Below are positions 18,134 to 29,514 of a stretch of DNA of 64,000 nucleotides, one piece after another; the stretch's first letter is position 1, and every line of letters begins with the position of its first letter. This DNA is from Paracoccus rhizosphaerae. Its GTDB lineage: Bacteria; Pseudomonadota; Alphaproteobacteria; Rhodobacterales; Rhodobacteraceae. Location of the stretch: assembly GCF_026162645.1 (NCBI RefSeq), contig NZ_JAOTBE010000010.1, forward strand, positions 16,947 to 80,946, in the 5' to 3' direction. The notes beneath the pieces were generated by a model. The model saw nothing but the letters and a program-made list of their open reading frames with translations. It ran no database searches and was not told the DNA's origin. Position numbers and translations under genes: made by a program.

Positions 18134-18999
18134 TCCGCCAGAAACGCCTCGACCTCGGCCCGCAAGGGGATGGCATCGGCCGCGCCAGGCCGCGTCACCT
18201 GCAGCGCCGCCGCCGCCGCCGCCAGCCGCAGGGCGGCTGCCACATCCTGGCCTTCGTCCAGCGCCGCCGCAAAATAACCCGCAAAAGTGTCGCCCGCGCC
18301 GGTGGTGTCGACTGGCCGGACCTTGAATGAGGGCTGCCGAAAGGTCTGCGCGGTGCGCAGGTCACGATATTCCGCACCCTCGGACCCCTTGGTGATCAGC
18401 AGGCCCTGCACCGGCAGATCGCCGGGGATGCCCGCAAACAGCTGCTCAGCCTCGCCGGCGTTCATCGCAAGGATCGAGACATGCGGCAGGGTCGCCCTCA
18501 CGGCCTCCAGATCGAAAGGGGCGGCGGAATAAACCACCCGAGCGCCCCGCGCCTGCGCAGCCTGGGCGGCGGCAACCTGGCTGTTCGTCTCGTTCTGGAT
18601 CAGCAGCGTGTCGTCAGGACCGATTTCCTGCAGCGTGGCGATCAACGCGGTCTCATCGATCGCGCGATTGGCGCCGGGGTGGATGACGATGGCGTTTTCG
18701 GCGCCCGAATCGACTAGGATGATCGCGTGACCGGTCGCCTGGTCGTCCATCCGGGCGATGTGGACGGTCACGGCACCGGCCTCGGCCAGCCGCTCGACCA
18801 CCCAGCTGTCACTTGCCCCCACAGCCCCCAGATGCAGCGTTCGGGCCCCGGCGCGCGCGGCCGCGATGGTCTGGTTCGCGCCCTTGCCGCCCAGACCCAT
18901 CGAGAAATCCTGTGCCGCCAGCGTCTCTCCGGGCCGGGGCAGGTTCTGCAGCCGATAGACATGGTCGATGTTGATCGAGCCCAGATTCCAGATAGCCAT
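18121..18999 (-). CDS. PfkB-family carbohydrate kinase (ribokinase-like)
   Basis: A 292-residue sugar kinase. The N-terminal PfkB signature [17 protein letters not shown] and the C-terminal [13 protein letters not shown], which contains the catalytic Asp and anion hole, are intact. The start [20 protein letters not shown] and the spacing of motifs are closest to ribokinases, so phosphorylation of ribose or another pentose/nucleoside is likely. No sugar transporter or regulator is adjacent to narrow the substrate. Confidence 0.88.
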   Translation of the reverse strand: MAIWNLGSINIDHVYRLQNLPRPGETLAAQDFSMGLGGKGANQTIAAARAGARTLHLGAVGASDSWVVERLAEAGAVTVHIARMDDQATGHAIILVDSGAENAIVIHPGANRAIDETALIATLQEIGPDDTLLIQNETNSQVAAAQAAQARGARVVYSAAPFDLEAVRATLPHVSILAMNAGEAEQLFAGIPGDLPVQGLLITKGSEGAEYRDLRTAQTFRQPSFKVRPVDTTGAGDTFAGYFAAALDEGQDVAAALRLAAAAAALQVTRPGAADAIPLRAEVEAFLADQPI

Positions 19000-19058
19000 C
19001 GCCGCCCCCGTTCAAGTCACGCCATGTGACCGGTCGTCCCTGCGGTTGTCCAGATACG

Positions 19059-19085
19059 AAAAACGCGCCCCTTCCAGGGCGCGTT
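19059..19085 (-). terminator. Rho-independent terminator of petABC
   Basis: On the minus strand a perfect 9-bp stem (AACGCGCCC/GGGCGCGTT) with a 6-base loop is followed by a T5 run that overlaps the stem base. It lies 24 bases after the cytochrome c1 stop and closes the operon. Confidence 0.9.
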
Positions 19086-19109
19086 CCGGTAGGTCCGATG
19101 GTGCGCGCG

Positions 19110-20459
19110 TCAGTGCTTGCGCTTGACCTTGTGGCGTGCCCAGAGCCGCTTGTTGGTCAGATAGAGCAGCACCGCCAGCGCCAGAAGGAACAGGACCGAG
19201 ACAAGGCCCACGGACTTGCGGTCCATCAGCTTGGGTTCGGCCGTCCACATCAGGAAGGCGGCCACGTCTGTTGCCATCTGGTCGACGGTCGCCGGGGTGC
19301 CGTCCTCGAACGTCACCAGGTCGTCGGACAGCGGGGGCGGCATGCTGATCCAGCCGCCCGGAAAGGCGCTGTTGCCGTAAAGCAGCGTACCGGCCTGTTC
19401 TTGGGTTTCGCCGGTATAGCCGGTCAGGATGGCGTGGATGTATTCCGGGCCGCCCATGCCGTTGACCAGCTGGCTGATGCCGGTGCCATAGGGGCCGTGG
19501 AAGCCCGCGCGCGCCTTGGCCATCAGCGACAGGTCCGGGCCCATGCCCGCGCCCGCCACTTCGGGGAAGTTGTCCGTCAGAACGCGCGCGCGTTCCTCTC
19601 CGATCGAATCGTCGAAAATCGGCAGCAGGTTGGTGGCATAGGCGCGGACCTGATCCTCGGGCAGGGCGGGGCCGCCCTCGTCCGCCAGGGTGCGGATCGG
19701 GACGAACTTCATGCCGTGGCAGGCCGAGCAGACCTCGGTATAGACCTGAAGGCCGCGCTGCAGCTGGAACTGGTCGAAGCTGCCGAACGGGCCTTCGAAG
19801 CTGAAGGCGATGTCCTCGATATGGCCGGCGCCGTGATCGCCGCTGCTGCCATGCTCTTCCTCGTTGTGCTCCTCGGCGGCTTCCTCGCCCAGAACCTCGG
19901 TGGCCTGCTCCTCGACGGGCTCGGTGCCGGTGGTCGTGGGAACGGGAACCGACGTCTCGTTGCCTTCCGGCAGGGCGACGGCGTCCACACCGCCCTGATC
20001 GGCGGTCGGCTGCATGCCGGCGGGATTCTGCGGCAGGTTGCCGGCCTCGGGCTGCGGTTCCTGCGCGTCGGAATGCGCAGGGGCCAGCTCGCCCGGTGCC
20101 TCGGTCGGCGCGGTCGGTTCGACGGCCTCGGCTTCGGCTTCGGCGACCGGAGCCTCCTCGGCCGGTGCTTCCGCAGCCGGTACTTCCTCGGCCAGCGTGT
20201 CGGCAGAAGGCGCCCCGGCGCCGTCGGCTGCCGGCTCGGCCTCGAGGGCTTCGGCTTCAGGAGCTTCGACTTCGGGCGCTGCCTCGGCCGCCGGAGCGGT
20301 CTCCTCGGTCGCGAAGGGTTCGACTGTCGGTCCTGTCGCGGTGGGCGCGGCCTGCTCTGCCTGCGGGGCAGCCGGAGCCGCCTCCTGTGCCAGAGCAAAG
20401 CCGGTGGCAGAGAGCGTCAGGGCCGCAACGGCCGTGAGCGTCTTGGTTCTCAGGGTCAT
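19110..20459 (-). CDS. petC: Ubiquinol-cytochrome c reductase, cytochrome c1 subunit
   Basis: A 449-residue cytochrome c1 of the bc1 complex, which passes electrons from the Rieske centre to cytochrome c. It has a signal peptide ([20 protein letters not shown], cleavage after ALA), then about 190 residues rich in Ala, Glu and Pro, then the haem domain with CSACH (near residue 244), the Met-ligand region SMPPPL, and a C-terminal membrane anchor followed by a basic tail. The long acidic insert and total length match Paracoccus. The ATG is preceded by GGAGAG. In-frame codons running into petB upstream are not part of it. Last gene of petABC. Confidence 0.96.
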   Translation of the reverse strand: MTLRTKTLTAVAALTLSATGFALAQEAAPAAPQAEQAAPTATGPTVEPFATEETAPAAEAAPEVEAPEAEALEAEPAADGAGAPSADTLAEEVPAAEAPAEEAPVAEAEAEAVEPTAPTEAPGELAPAHSDAQEPQPEAGNLPQNPAGMQPTADQGGVDAVALPEGNETSVPVPTTTGTEPVEEQATEVLGEEAAEEHNEEEHGSSGDHGAGHIEDIAFSFEGPFGSFDQFQLQRGLQVYTEVCSACHGMKFVPIRTLADEGGPALPEDQVRAYATNLLPIFDDSIGEERARVLTDNFPEVAGAGMGPDLSLMAKARAGFHGPYGTGISQLVNGMGGPEYIHAILTGYTGETQEQAGTLLYGNSAFPGGWISMPPPLSDDLVTFEDGTPATVDQMATDVAAFLMWTAEPKLMDRKSVGLVSVLFLLALAVLLYLTNKRLWARHKVKRKH

Positions 20460-20473
20460 CTCTACGGCTCTCC

Positions 20474-21796
20474 TTACTCGGCCATGCGCGTCGGCGCGTC
20501 GTAATGCGCCAGGTGGTCTTCCTCGATCGTCGCCGGCATCGCCTCGGGCTTCTCGATGACACCCAGGATCGGCAGGATGACCAGGAAGTAGGCGAACCAG
20601 TAGGCCGCGGCGACCAGCGCGATGTAGGGATAGATCCCCTCGGTCGGCATGGCGCCCACCCAGGTCAGGATGACGAAGTCGGCGGCCAGCAGCCAGAACC
20701 ACCACTTGAACATCGGGCGATAGCGGCCCGAGCGCACCCGCGAGGTGTCGAGCCACGGCACCAGCGCCATCACGATGATCGCGCCAAACATCGCCAGCAC
20801 GCCGAAGAACTTGGCGTCGATGATGCCGAAGGAGAGCCAGTTGACCAGCTGCACCAGCCAGACTTCGCTGTCGAAGGCGCGCAGGATGGCGTAGAAGGGC
20901 AGGAAGTACCATTCGGGCACAATATGCGCGGGCGTCGCCAGCGCGTTCGCCTGGATGTAGTTGTCGGGGTGGCCCAGATAGTTCGGCATGAAGCCCACGA
21001 CCGCGAAGAACACGACCAGGATCACCGCCAGGGCGAACAGGTCCTTCATCACGAAATAGGGCCAGAAGGGCAGGGTGTCCCTTTCCGCCTCGGCCTTGCT
21101 GGTGCGGCGCACCTCGACCCCGGTGGGGTTGTTGTTGCCGGTCGAGTGGAATGCCCAGACGTGGACGATCACCAGGCCCGCGATGATGAAGGGCAGCAGG
21201 TAGTGCAGCGAGAAGAAGCGGTTCAGCGTTGCGTTTCCGACGGCAGGTCCGCCAAGCAGCCAGGTCTGGATCGTCTCACCCACGCCTGGAATCGCGCCGA
21301 AGAGGCCGGTGATCACGGTGGCGCCCCAGAAGGACATCTGACCCCAGGGCAGCACGTATCCCATGAAGGCGGTCGCCATCATCAGGATATAGATCAGCAT
21401 GCCGATGATCCAGGTGACCTCGCGCGGCGCCTTGTAGCTGCCGTAGTAGAGGTTGCGGAAGATGTGCAGATACACCGCCACGAAGAACAGCGATGCGCCG
21501 TTCGCGTGCAGGTAGCGCAGCATATAGCCGCCATTGACGTTGCGCATGATGTGTTCGACGCTGGCGAAGGCCATGTCAACATGCGGCGTGTAGTGCATCA
21601 CCAGAACGATGCCGGTGATGATCTGCAGCGCCAGGCAGAAGACCAGCACGATGCCCCAGATCCACATCCAGTTGAGGTTCTTGGGGGTGGGGATCATCAG
21701 AGTGTCGTACAGGATGCCGACGACCGGCAGGCGCCGGTGCAGCCAACGCTCGAAGCCCGACTTGGGCTCGTAATGGTCATGGGGAATTCCGGCCAT
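20474..21796 (-). CDS. petB: Ubiquinol-cytochrome c reductase, cytochrome b subunit
   Basis: A 440-residue, eight-helix cytochrome b that carries both b haems and the two quinone sites. The Qo motif PEWY is seen in [16 protein letters not shown], and the Qo-helix segment [17 protein letters not shown] is present. Paired His residues in helices B and D (including [20 protein letters not shown]) bind the haems. Length equals that known for Paracoccus. It sits between petA and petC with short gaps. Confidence 0.97.
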   Translation of the reverse strand: MAGIPHDHYEPKSGFERWLHRRLPVVGILYDTLMIPTPKNLNWMWIWGIVLVFCLALQIITGIVLVMHYTPHVDMAFASVEHIMRNVNGGYMLRYLHANGASLFFVAVYLHIFRNLYYGSYKAPREVTWIIGMLIYILMMATAFMGYVLPWGQMSFWGATVITGLFGAIPGVGETIQTWLLGGPAVGNATLNRFFSLHYLLPFIIAGLVIVHVWAFHSTGNNNPTGVEVRRTSKAEAERDTLPFWPYFVMKDLFALAVILVVFFAVVGFMPNYLGHPDNYIQANALATPAHIVPEWYFLPFYAILRAFDSEVWLVQLVNWLSFGIIDAKFFGVLAMFGAIIVMALVPWLDTSRVRSGRYRPMFKWWFWLLAADFVILTWVGAMPTEGIYPYIALVAAAYWFAYFLVILPILGVIEKPEAMPATIEEDHLAHYDAPTRMAE

Positions 21797-21806
21797 GATG
21801 CCCTCC

Positions 21807-22370
21807 TCAGCCCAGCTGGATGGTGGTTTCGTTCAGGAACGACGCCACGGGAATGTGCATGTTCTGGGGCGCGGGGCCCCGGCGGATGCGGCCGGCCGTG
21901 TCGTAGTGGCTGCCGTGGCAAGGGCAGAACCATCCGCCGAAATCGCCCGCGCCGTCGCCGATCGGGACGCAGCCCAAGTGCGTGCAGACGCCGATCTGGA
22001 CCAGCCATTCGCCGGCCTCGTCCATGGTGCGGTTTTCGTCGGTGGCGGGCTGAATGCCCTGCAGGTTGGGGTTCTGTGCGGTGGGGTCGGTCAGCTCGCT
22101 GACATCGACCGCGCGCCCGGCCTCGATTTCCTCGGGCGTGCGGCGGCGGATGAACACGGGCTTGCCCAGGAACAGCACGGTGATCTGCGTGCCCGGCGTG
22201 ACACCGCTGACATCGACCTGGATCGAGGCCAGCGCCTGCACGTCGGCCGAGGGGTTCATCTGATTCACAAGCGTCCAGGCGGCGGCACCGGCGGCCACCG
22301 TGCCTGCGCCCGCCGTGGCATAGTAGAGGAAATCCCTCCGGGTGCCTACGTGGTCATCTGCGTGGGACAC
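21807..22370 (-). CDS. petA: Ubiquinol-cytochrome c reductase, Rieske iron-sulfur subunit
   Basis: A 187-residue Rieske protein. The 2Fe-2S ligands lie in CTHLGC and CPCHGS. The N-terminus has a twin-arginine-type signal anchor ([10 protein letters not shown] followed by a hydrophobic Ala/Gly stretch), as expected for folded Rieske export. The start is a GTG with GGAG eight bases away. A nearby upstream ATG is out of frame. First gene of petABC. It is separated by about 200 bases from radC upstream, where the promoter must lie. That spacer also holds the palindrome TGCACGTGCA. Confidence 0.96.
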   Translation of the reverse strand: MSHADDHVGTRRDFLYYATAGAGTVAAGAAAWTLVNQMNPSADVQALASIQVDVSGVTPGTQITVLFLGKPVFIRRRTPEEIEAGRAVDVSELTDPTAQNPNLQGIQPATDENRTMDEAGEWLVQIGVCTHLGCVPIGDGAGDFGGWFCPCHGSHYDTAGRIRRGPAPQNMHIPVASFLNETTIQLG

Positions 22371-22572
22371 GGGTCATACTCCAATTCAGGCCGATGGTCA
22401 GGCCGATACGACATTCCGGGCCGCGTCCGAACGCAGCCTTCGCGGGGGCGGTTCTAGCGGTCAATTCCCTGTCAGTCCAGATGATAACCCTGCACCTGCA
22501 CGTGCAAATCGACGCATCTGTCCGATTTGCGCAACGTCCTGCGGCGGGACGCCGCAGCCGGCGATCCGGGCG

Positions 22573-23343
22573 TCAGAGAAGGCCTTCCGAGCGGAAGCTG
22601 AGTTCGCGCGACTTGCCGATGATCAGGTGGTCGTGGATGGTGATTCCCATGCTGTCGGCGGCCTGCGCGATCCGCGCCGTCATGGTGATGTCGCTGTCCG
22701 ACGGGGTCGGGTCGCCTGACGGATGGTTGTGCACCAGGATCAACGCAGAAGCGTTCAGTTCAAGCGCGCGGCGGATGATCTCTCGGGGATAGACAGGGAC
22801 GTGGTCGACCGTGCCGCGGGCCTGCTCCTCGTCGGCGACGAGCACGTTCTTGCGGTCCAGATAGAGGACGCGGAACTGCTCGATCTCCCGGTGGGCCATG
22901 GCGGTGTGGCAATAGTCCAGCAGCGATTCCCAGCTGGAGAGGACCGGGCGGTGCATGATGCGCGCCCGCGCCATGCGCTGCGCCGCCGCTTCGACGACCT
23001 TCAGTTCGGTCACGACCGCGGGGCCCACCCCCTCGACCGCCTGCAGCCGGGCCGGCGGGGCCGTCAGCACGCGGTTGAAGTCGCCGAACGTCTCGATCAG
23101 GCGTCGGGCCAGTGGCTTGACTTCCTGCCGCGGAATGGCCCTGAACAGGACCAGCTCCAGCAGTTCGTAATCGGGCATGGCGGTCGCGCCGCCCTGCATG
23201 AATCTGTCGCGCAGGCGCGCCCGATGGTCCGCCAGGTAGGACGGTGCGGATTTGCCCGCCCGCAGCGGCGCGACGGCCACGTCATCGGGGGCGGGCGTGA
23301 ACAGGGGCAGCGGCATTTCGCCAAAGGCGCGATTCGGGTCCAT
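22573..23343 (-). CDS. radC: RadC/JAB-domain protein
   Basis: A 256-residue protein of the RadC (UPF0758) family. A helix-hairpin-helix region (about residues 85-115, with RLQAVEGVGPAVVTELKVVE) is followed by a JAB/MPN metal-binding domain with the JAMM motif HNHPSGDPTPSDSD. Despite the old name, a role in DNA repair is not established. A metal-dependent hydrolase or DNA-processing role is possible. It stands alone between dnaJ and petA. Confidence 0.92.
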   Translation of the reverse strand: MDPNRAFGEMPLPLFTPAPDDVAVAPLRAGKSAPSYLADHRARLRDRFMQGGATAMPDYELLELVLFRAIPRQEVKPLARRLIETFGDFNRVLTAPPARLQAVEGVGPAVVTELKVVEAAAQRMARARIMHRPVLSSWESLLDYCHTAMAHREIEQFRVLYLDRKNVLVADEEQARGTVDHVPVYPREIIRRALELNASALILVHNHPSGDPTPSDSDITMTARIAQAADSMGITIHDHLIIGKSRELSFRSEGLL

Positions 23344-23386
23344 GCAGGCAACATGGGCCCGAAGTCGTAAAGGAAGCGTTAACCGA

Positions 23387-24556
23387 TTAACGCGTCATGC
23401 CGTCCCAGAAGCTCTTGACCTTGTCAAAGAAGCTGTCGGATTGGGGGCTGTTGTCGGCCTTCTCGGCCTCGAACTCTCGCAGCAGCTCGCGCTGGCGGGC
23501 AGTCAAGTTCACCGGAGTCTCGACCGTCAGCTCGATCAGCATGTCGCCGAAATCGCCCCCGGCCCCAGGTCCATGGCGCAGGGGCGGCATGCCCTTGCCG
23601 CGAAGGCGCATCTGGCGCCCGGTCTGGCTGCCGGCCGGAACCTTGACGCGGGCGCGGCCGCCGTCGATGGTCGGCACCTCGACTTCTCCGCCAAGGGCGG
23701 CGGTCGCCATGCTGACCGGCACCTGGCAGGCCAGCATCTTGCCGTCGCGCAGGAAGATCGCGTGGTCCGCGATCTCGATGAAGATATAGAGATCGCCCGC
23801 AGGACCGCCGCGCAACCCGGCCTCGCCCTCGCCGGCCAGGCGAATGCGGGTGCCGGTCTCAACCCCGGCGGGGATGTTGACCTGAAGCGCGCGGTCGCGT
23901 TCGACGCGGCCGGCCCCGTGGCAGGCCTTGCAGGGGTTCTTGACGATCTGGCCTGCGCCGCCGCAGGTCGGGCAGGTGCGTTCGACCGTGAAGAAGCCCT
24001 GCTGGGCGCGGACCTTGCCCATCCCGGCGCAGGTCGGGCAGGCGGCAGGCTCGGTCGCGCCTTCCGCACCGGTGCCGTCGCATTCGCCGCAGGCGACCGA
24101 GCCGCGCACGGTGATCGGCTTCTGCACGCCGATATAGGCATCTTCCAGTGTGACGCGCAGGTTATAGCGCAGGTCCTGGCCGCGCTGGGCACGCGCCCGG
24201 CCCCCGCCACCACCGCCGCGGCGGCCCATCATGTCGCCGAAGAGGTCCTCGAACACGTCAGCGAAGGCTGCGCCGAAGTCGCCGGGATGGCCGCCGGGGC
24301 CGCCGCGCCCGCCGCCGAAGCCGCCGCCGCCCTCGAAGGCAGCATGGCCGAAGCGGTCATAGGCGGCCTTCTTCTGGTCGTCCTTCAGGCAGTCATAGGC
24401 CTCGTTGACTTCCTTGAAGCGCGTCTCGGCGGTCGCGTCGTCCTTGTTGCGATCCGGATGCAGCTCTTTCGCCTTGCTGCGATAGGCCTTCTTGATCTCG
24501 TCGGTCGAGGCACCGCGTGTGACCCCGAGCACTTCGTAATAGCAACGCTTGCCCAT
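23387..24556 (-). CDS. dnaJ: Chaperone protein DnaJ
   Basis: A 389-residue, full-length type I Hsp40 that loads substrates onto DnaK and stimulates its ATPase. The J-domain has the HPD motif ([11 protein letters not shown]). A Gly/Phe-rich region ([16 protein letters not shown]) follows, then four zinc-finger repeats ([32 protein letters not shown]) and the C-terminal substrate domains. The start [12 protein letters not shown] matches the family. A codon four residues upstream is the alternative. It follows dnaK on the same strand but is separated from it by a strong terminator. Confidence 0.97.
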   Translation of the reverse strand: MGKRCYYEVLGVTRGASTDEIKKAYRSKAKELHPDRNKDDATAETRFKEVNEAYDCLKDDQKKAAYDRFGHAAFEGGGGFGGGRGGPGGHPGDFGAAFADVFEDLFGDMMGRRGGGGGGRARAQRGQDLRYNLRVTLEDAYIGVQKPITVRGSVACGECDGTGAEGATEPAACPTCAGMGKVRAQQGFFTVERTCPTCGGAGQIVKNPCKACHGAGRVERDRALQVNIPAGVETGTRIRLAGEGEAGLRGGPAGDLYIFIEIADHAIFLRDGKMLACQVPVSMATAALGGEVEVPTIDGGRARVKVPAGSQTGRQMRLRGKGMPPLRHGPGAGGDFGDMLIELTVETPVNLTARQRELLREFEAEKADNSPQSDSFFDKVKSFWDGMTR

Positions 24557-24579
24557 GTGTCGTTCCATTCAGCTGCCCC

Positions 24580-24618
24580 AAAAAACAGGCCGGCCCGCAC
24601 GAACGGCAGGCCGGCCCT
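24580..24618 (-). terminator. Rho-independent terminator between dnaK and dnaJ
   Basis: On the minus strand a GC stem built from two copies of GGCCGGCC, extended by a few inner pairs, is followed directly by six T residues. It lies about 20 bases after the dnaK stop. It should reduce read-through into dnaJ and so set the DnaK:DnaJ ratio. Confidence 0.88.
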
Positions 24619-24638
24619 TTCAGGGGGTGCGGCCCCGA

Positions 24639-26555
<1,917 letters not shown>

Positions 26556-26666
26556 GTTCATATAACCTTTCTTGCGGCGATTTGCGGGGCCTCGGGTCCG
26601 TTATGGCCCCCGCGGCCCGATCCCTTCTGCTCGAATTGGATCCGGAACCTCCGGACCGCTTCGGGG

Positions 26667-26700
26667 GTGTATATAGGGATGCAATTCAGGCCCGCAAGTC
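26667..26700 (-). promoter_or_regulatory. RpoH (sigma-32) type promoter of dnaK
   Basis: On the minus strand the sequence reads CTTG, 17 bases, CCTATATA. This fits the alphaproteobacterial RpoH pattern (CTTG, 17-18 bases, CTATAT). The implied transcript has a leader of about 105 bases before dnaK. Assignment is by motif only. Confidence 0.7.
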
Positions 26701-26762
26701 GCCTGCGAGCGCAAAAAGCACGCATTTGCGGCTGTTTCACGCGGATGGCCGCTTGGCCGGCG

Positions 26763-27584
26763 TCACTGCACGGCGCTCCAGCTGACGGACTCGTACTTGC
26801 GGGTGGTGAAGTTGATCAGAAGCGCCACCATGAAGCAGGCCAGCGTCACCCACAGCGGATAGAGGAGCCAGGTCTTGTGCGGCGAATAGTTGATGAACAG
26901 GAACCCGCGTTCCTGGTCGATCAGGTGGAACAGCGGATTCCAGATGAACCAGGGCAGGATGAAGTTCGGCAGCGTGTTGGCCACGAACATCTTGCCGGAC
27001 GCGAACATGTTCACGCGCTGATAGAAGGTCGCCAGGCCTCGCGAGGCCGCCGGCGACCAGGGCTTGATCCCCAGGAAGACCATGCCCACGGTTATGCCGC
27101 TGAACCACGACAGCAGCAGCAGCGCCATCGCGCCGACGGGGTCGTAGATGGTGATGGGTTGGAAGGCCAGGTGATAGATCGACAGGATCACAAGGCAACT
27201 GATCAGCTGGCGATAGAGCATGGCGCAGGCCGCGCCGGCGATCAGGACGGCCGCGTTCAGAGGCTCGTGCTTGACGACGCCAGAGGCCAGCGAATGGCTG
27301 CCCGCCACCGCCGTCGCCGTCTGGACATGCGTCATGTAGATGAAGATGCCCGACATGATGTACAGCATGAAGTCGCCCCGGATGGGCGAGTTCCTGATGC
27401 CGATCAGCGTATAGAGCGCCAGCAGGATGATGATAAACACCGCGCTTTGCAGGATGATCGCCAGCAGGCCGAACAGTGCGCTGCGATGAGAGAATCGCAG
27501 GTTGTAGACCGTCTGGTGATAGATCAGCGCCAGGGTCGTCCCGGCCGCCTGGACCATGTTCGAGTTTCGACGCTGCGTGAACAT
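26763..27584 (-). CDS. ABC-2 type polysaccharide/polyol-phosphate export permease
   Basis: A 273-residue membrane protein with six hydrophobic segments, in the size range and topology of KpsM/Wzm-type permeases that export capsule or O-antigen chains. It has the N-terminal amphipathic region (LIYHQTVYNLRFSHRSALFG) and the late amphipathic stretch FYQRVNMFASGKMFVANTLPN typical of ABC-2 exporters. The ATG (MFTQRRNSN) follows AAGG. In-frame codons upstream look non-coding. No ATP-binding partner is in this window, so it must be encoded elsewhere. Genes for activated sugars, glycosyl transfer and sulfation lie on the other side of a divergent promoter region. Confidence 0.85.
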   Translation of the reverse strand: MFTQRRNSNMVQAAGTTLALIYHQTVYNLRFSHRSALFGLLAIILQSAVFIIILLALYTLIGIRNSPIRGDFMLYIMSGIFIYMTHVQTATAVAGSHSLASGVVKHEPLNAAVLIAGAACAMLYRQLISCLVILSIYHLAFQPITIYDPVGAMALLLLSWFSGITVGMVFLGIKPWSPAASRGLATFYQRVNMFASGKMFVANTLPNFILPWFIWNPLFHLIDQERGFLFINYSPHKTWLLYPLWVTLACFMVALLINFTTRKYESVSWSAVQ

Positions 27585-27742
27585 GATGCGATGCCTTGAC
27601 GCTGGGGATGCAAGGCTGCCGCAGGTGGTGGCCCGCGCACAGCCCGGCGCTTGCCGACGGACCTTCTGCGGATCATAAGAGGCCAGGCACCCTCGCACAA
27701 TCCGCCAGCGGGCCGCGTCCGATGGCAGGGAAAGGAAAGTGA

Positions 27743-28540
27743 ATGCAATTCGACCGTTTGACCATCGAAATGCGGCGGCTGGCCCTGCAGGCGGGCGAGC
27801 GGATCATGGAGATCTATGGCGCAGACGATTTCGAAACCCGGACCAAGGCCGACGATTCGCCGGTCACCGCCGCCGATGAGGCTGCCGACGCGCTGATCTC
27901 GGCCGGGCTACGAGAGGCCTTTCCCGACATTCCCCTGGTGACCGAGGAGCAGGCCGACACGCACGGCCAGACCCTGCGCACCTTCCTGATCGTCGATCCG
28001 CTGGACGGCACCAGGGAATTCGTGCAGCGGCGCGGCGACTTCACCGTGAATATCGCCTATGTCGAGGACGGCGTGCCGGTCCGCGGCGTGGTCTACGCGC
28101 CCGCGAAGAACCGCCTGTTCTACACGACCGCCGACGGCCGCTCGGTCGAGGAGAACGCGCCCTTCGGCGACACGCCCGGCCAGACCAGCCCGATCGGCGT
28201 GAACCCGATGCCTGACAATCGCGGGCTGATGGTGGTGGCGTCGAAGTCGCATCGTGACGCGGCGACCGATGCCTATATCGACCGGTACGGCGTGCGCGAC
28301 ATGACCAGCGCGGGAAGTTCGCTGAAGTTTTGCCTGGTCGCGACCGGGGAGGCGGACCTCTATCCGCGTCTGGGACGCACGATGGAGTGGGATACCGCCG
28401 CGGGCGACGCCGTCCTGCGCGGCGCCGGCGGCGAGGTGGTGCGCTTCGACGACCACAGCCCGCTGGAATACGGCAAGGCCGGCTTCGAGAACCCGTTCTT
28501 CATCGCCTATGCACCCGGCGTCCTGCTGGTGAAGGACTGA
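27743..28540 (+). CDS. cysQ: 3'(2'),5'-bisphosphate nucleotidase
   Basis: A 265-residue enzyme of the inositol-monophosphatase fold that converts PAP to AMP, removing the by-product of PAPS-dependent sulfation. Metal-binding motifs are DPLDGTREFVQRRGDFTVNI and the later EWDTAAGDAVLRGAGG. ADDSPVTAADEAAD near residue 40 provides the first acidic ligands. It is preceded by AAAGGAAAG. Its stop overlaps the kdsB start (TGATG). The presence of a sulfotransferase gene 7 kb downstream in the same direction supports a role in sulfated glycan synthesis as well as cysteine metabolism. Confidence 0.93.
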   Translation: MQFDRLTIEMRRLALQAGERIMEIYGADDFETRTKADDSPVTAADEAADALISAGLREAFPDIPLVTEEQADTHGQTLRTFLIVDPLDGTREFVQRRGDFTVNIAYVEDGVPVRGVVYAPAKNRLFYTTADGRSVEENAPFGDTPGQTSPIGVNPMPDNRGLMVVASKSHRDAATDAYIDRYGVRDMTSAGSSLKFCLVATGEADLYPRLGRTMEWDTAAGDAVLRGAGGEVVRFDDHSPLEYGKAGFENPFFIAYAPGVLLVKD

Positions 28541-29340
28541 TGTCCGTCGTCATTGTCATTCCCGCCCGCTTCGCCTCCACCCGCTATCCCGGCAAGCCGC
28601 TGGTCGAGTTGCGTGGCGCGGACGGCGAGGTCCGCAGCCTGATTCGGCGCAGCTGGGACGCTGCGATGTCGGTCCGGGGGATCGACCGCGTGATCGTCGC
28701 CACCGACGACGATGCCATCCGCGACCATGCCCAGGCTTTCGGCGGCGAGGTGGCGATGACCAGCACCGAATGCCGCAATGGCACCGAGCGCTGCGCCGAG
28801 GCGGTGGCGAATCTGGGCATCACCCCCGAGATCGTCGTCAACCTGCAGGGCGATGCGCCGCTGACGCCTGCCTGGTTCGTCGAGGATCTGGTCGCGGGCC
28901 TGCGCGCTGACCCGCAGGCCGAGGTCGCGACGCCGGTGCTGCGCTGTTCCGGTCGGATGCGCGAGGACCTGATCGCCGACCGCCGCGCCGGCCGGGTGGG
29001 CGGAACAACGGCGGTCTTCGGCCGCGACGGCCGGGCGCTCTATTTCTCGAAGGAGGTCATCCCCTTCGTGCCGGCACAGGTCGCGCCCGACGCGCCCAGC
29101 CCGGTCTTTCACCATGTAGGCGTCTATGCCTATCGCCCGGATGCCCTGGCCGCCTATCCGGCATGGCCGGAAGGCACGTTGGAAAGGCTGGAAGGACTGG
29201 AGCAGCTGCGTTTCCTGGAACATGGCCGCTACGTCCTCTGCGTCGAAGTCGAGGCGAGGGGCCGACAATTCTGGGAACTAAACAACCCTGAAGATGTTCC
29301 GCGGCTTGAGCGGATGATGTCCGAGATGAACCTTCGGTGA
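28540..29340 (+). CDS. kdsB: 3-deoxy-manno-octulosonate cytidylyltransferase (CMP-Kdo synthetase)
   Basis: A 266-residue nucleotidyltransferase that activates Kdo with CTP for lipid A core or capsule linker synthesis. The family signature IPARFASTRYPGKPL is at the N-terminus. VVNLQGDAPL carries the metal-binding Asp, where the common family form is QGDEP. The Glu-to-Ala change in QGDAP is a variant worth noting. HVGVYAYRPDAL and ERLEGLEQLRFLEHG match the C-terminal family blocks. The start was set at the ATG that overlaps the cysQ stop, where homology begins. Confidence 0.9.
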   Translation: MSVVIVIPARFASTRYPGKPLVELRGADGEVRSLIRRSWDAAMSVRGIDRVIVATDDDAIRDHAQAFGGEVAMTSTECRNGTERCAEAVANLGITPEIVVNLQGDAPLTPAWFVEDLVAGLRADPQAEVATPVLRCSGRMREDLIADRRAGRVGGTTAVFGRDGRALYFSKEVIPFVPAQVAPDAPSPVFHHVGVYAYRPDALAAYPAWPEGTLERLEGLEQLRFLEHGRYVLCVEVEARGRQFWELNNPEDVPRLERMMSEMNLR

Positions 29341-29370
29341 CATCGTCCGCGGCAGGGGAAGATTCTCGTG

Positions 29371-29391
29371 GATTATTTGCACGATATAATC
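29371..29391. promoter_or_regulatory. AT-rich dyad containing TATAAT upstream of galU
   Basis: GATTAT and ATAATC form a perfect 6-bp inverted repeat around a 9-base centre. The right half contains a perfect TATAAT hexamer. No convincing -35 box lies 17 bases upstream. It stands out in this GC-rich DNA and may be the galU promoter and an operator, or the core of an activator-dependent promoter. Confidence 0.4.
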
Positions 29392-29514
29392 AACTGTCCG
29401 CTTGGCGGCATTCTGCCGAGAAGGTAACCTGCACATTGTAGTTCGTGCTGTTGCATGTAGGCATCGGCGGCAATCCGGGCGGTCACGTCCGTCAAAGCAT
29501 CAGAGGTATTCGTC

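Noticed and set aside
19110..20912. A 600-codon reading of cytochrome c1 starting inside petB
   Set aside because: The extra 150 residues are out-of-frame petB sequence. The signal peptide and ribosome-binding site place the start at base 20459.
20504..22102. Plus-strand open frame opposite petB and petA
   Set aside because: Antisense to the bc1 genes; His/Asp/Gln-rich with no motif.
22497..22506. TGCACGTGCA palindrome upstream of petA as a regulator site
   Set aside because: It is about 130 bases from petA, short, and matches no site I can name. Recorded only in the petA note.
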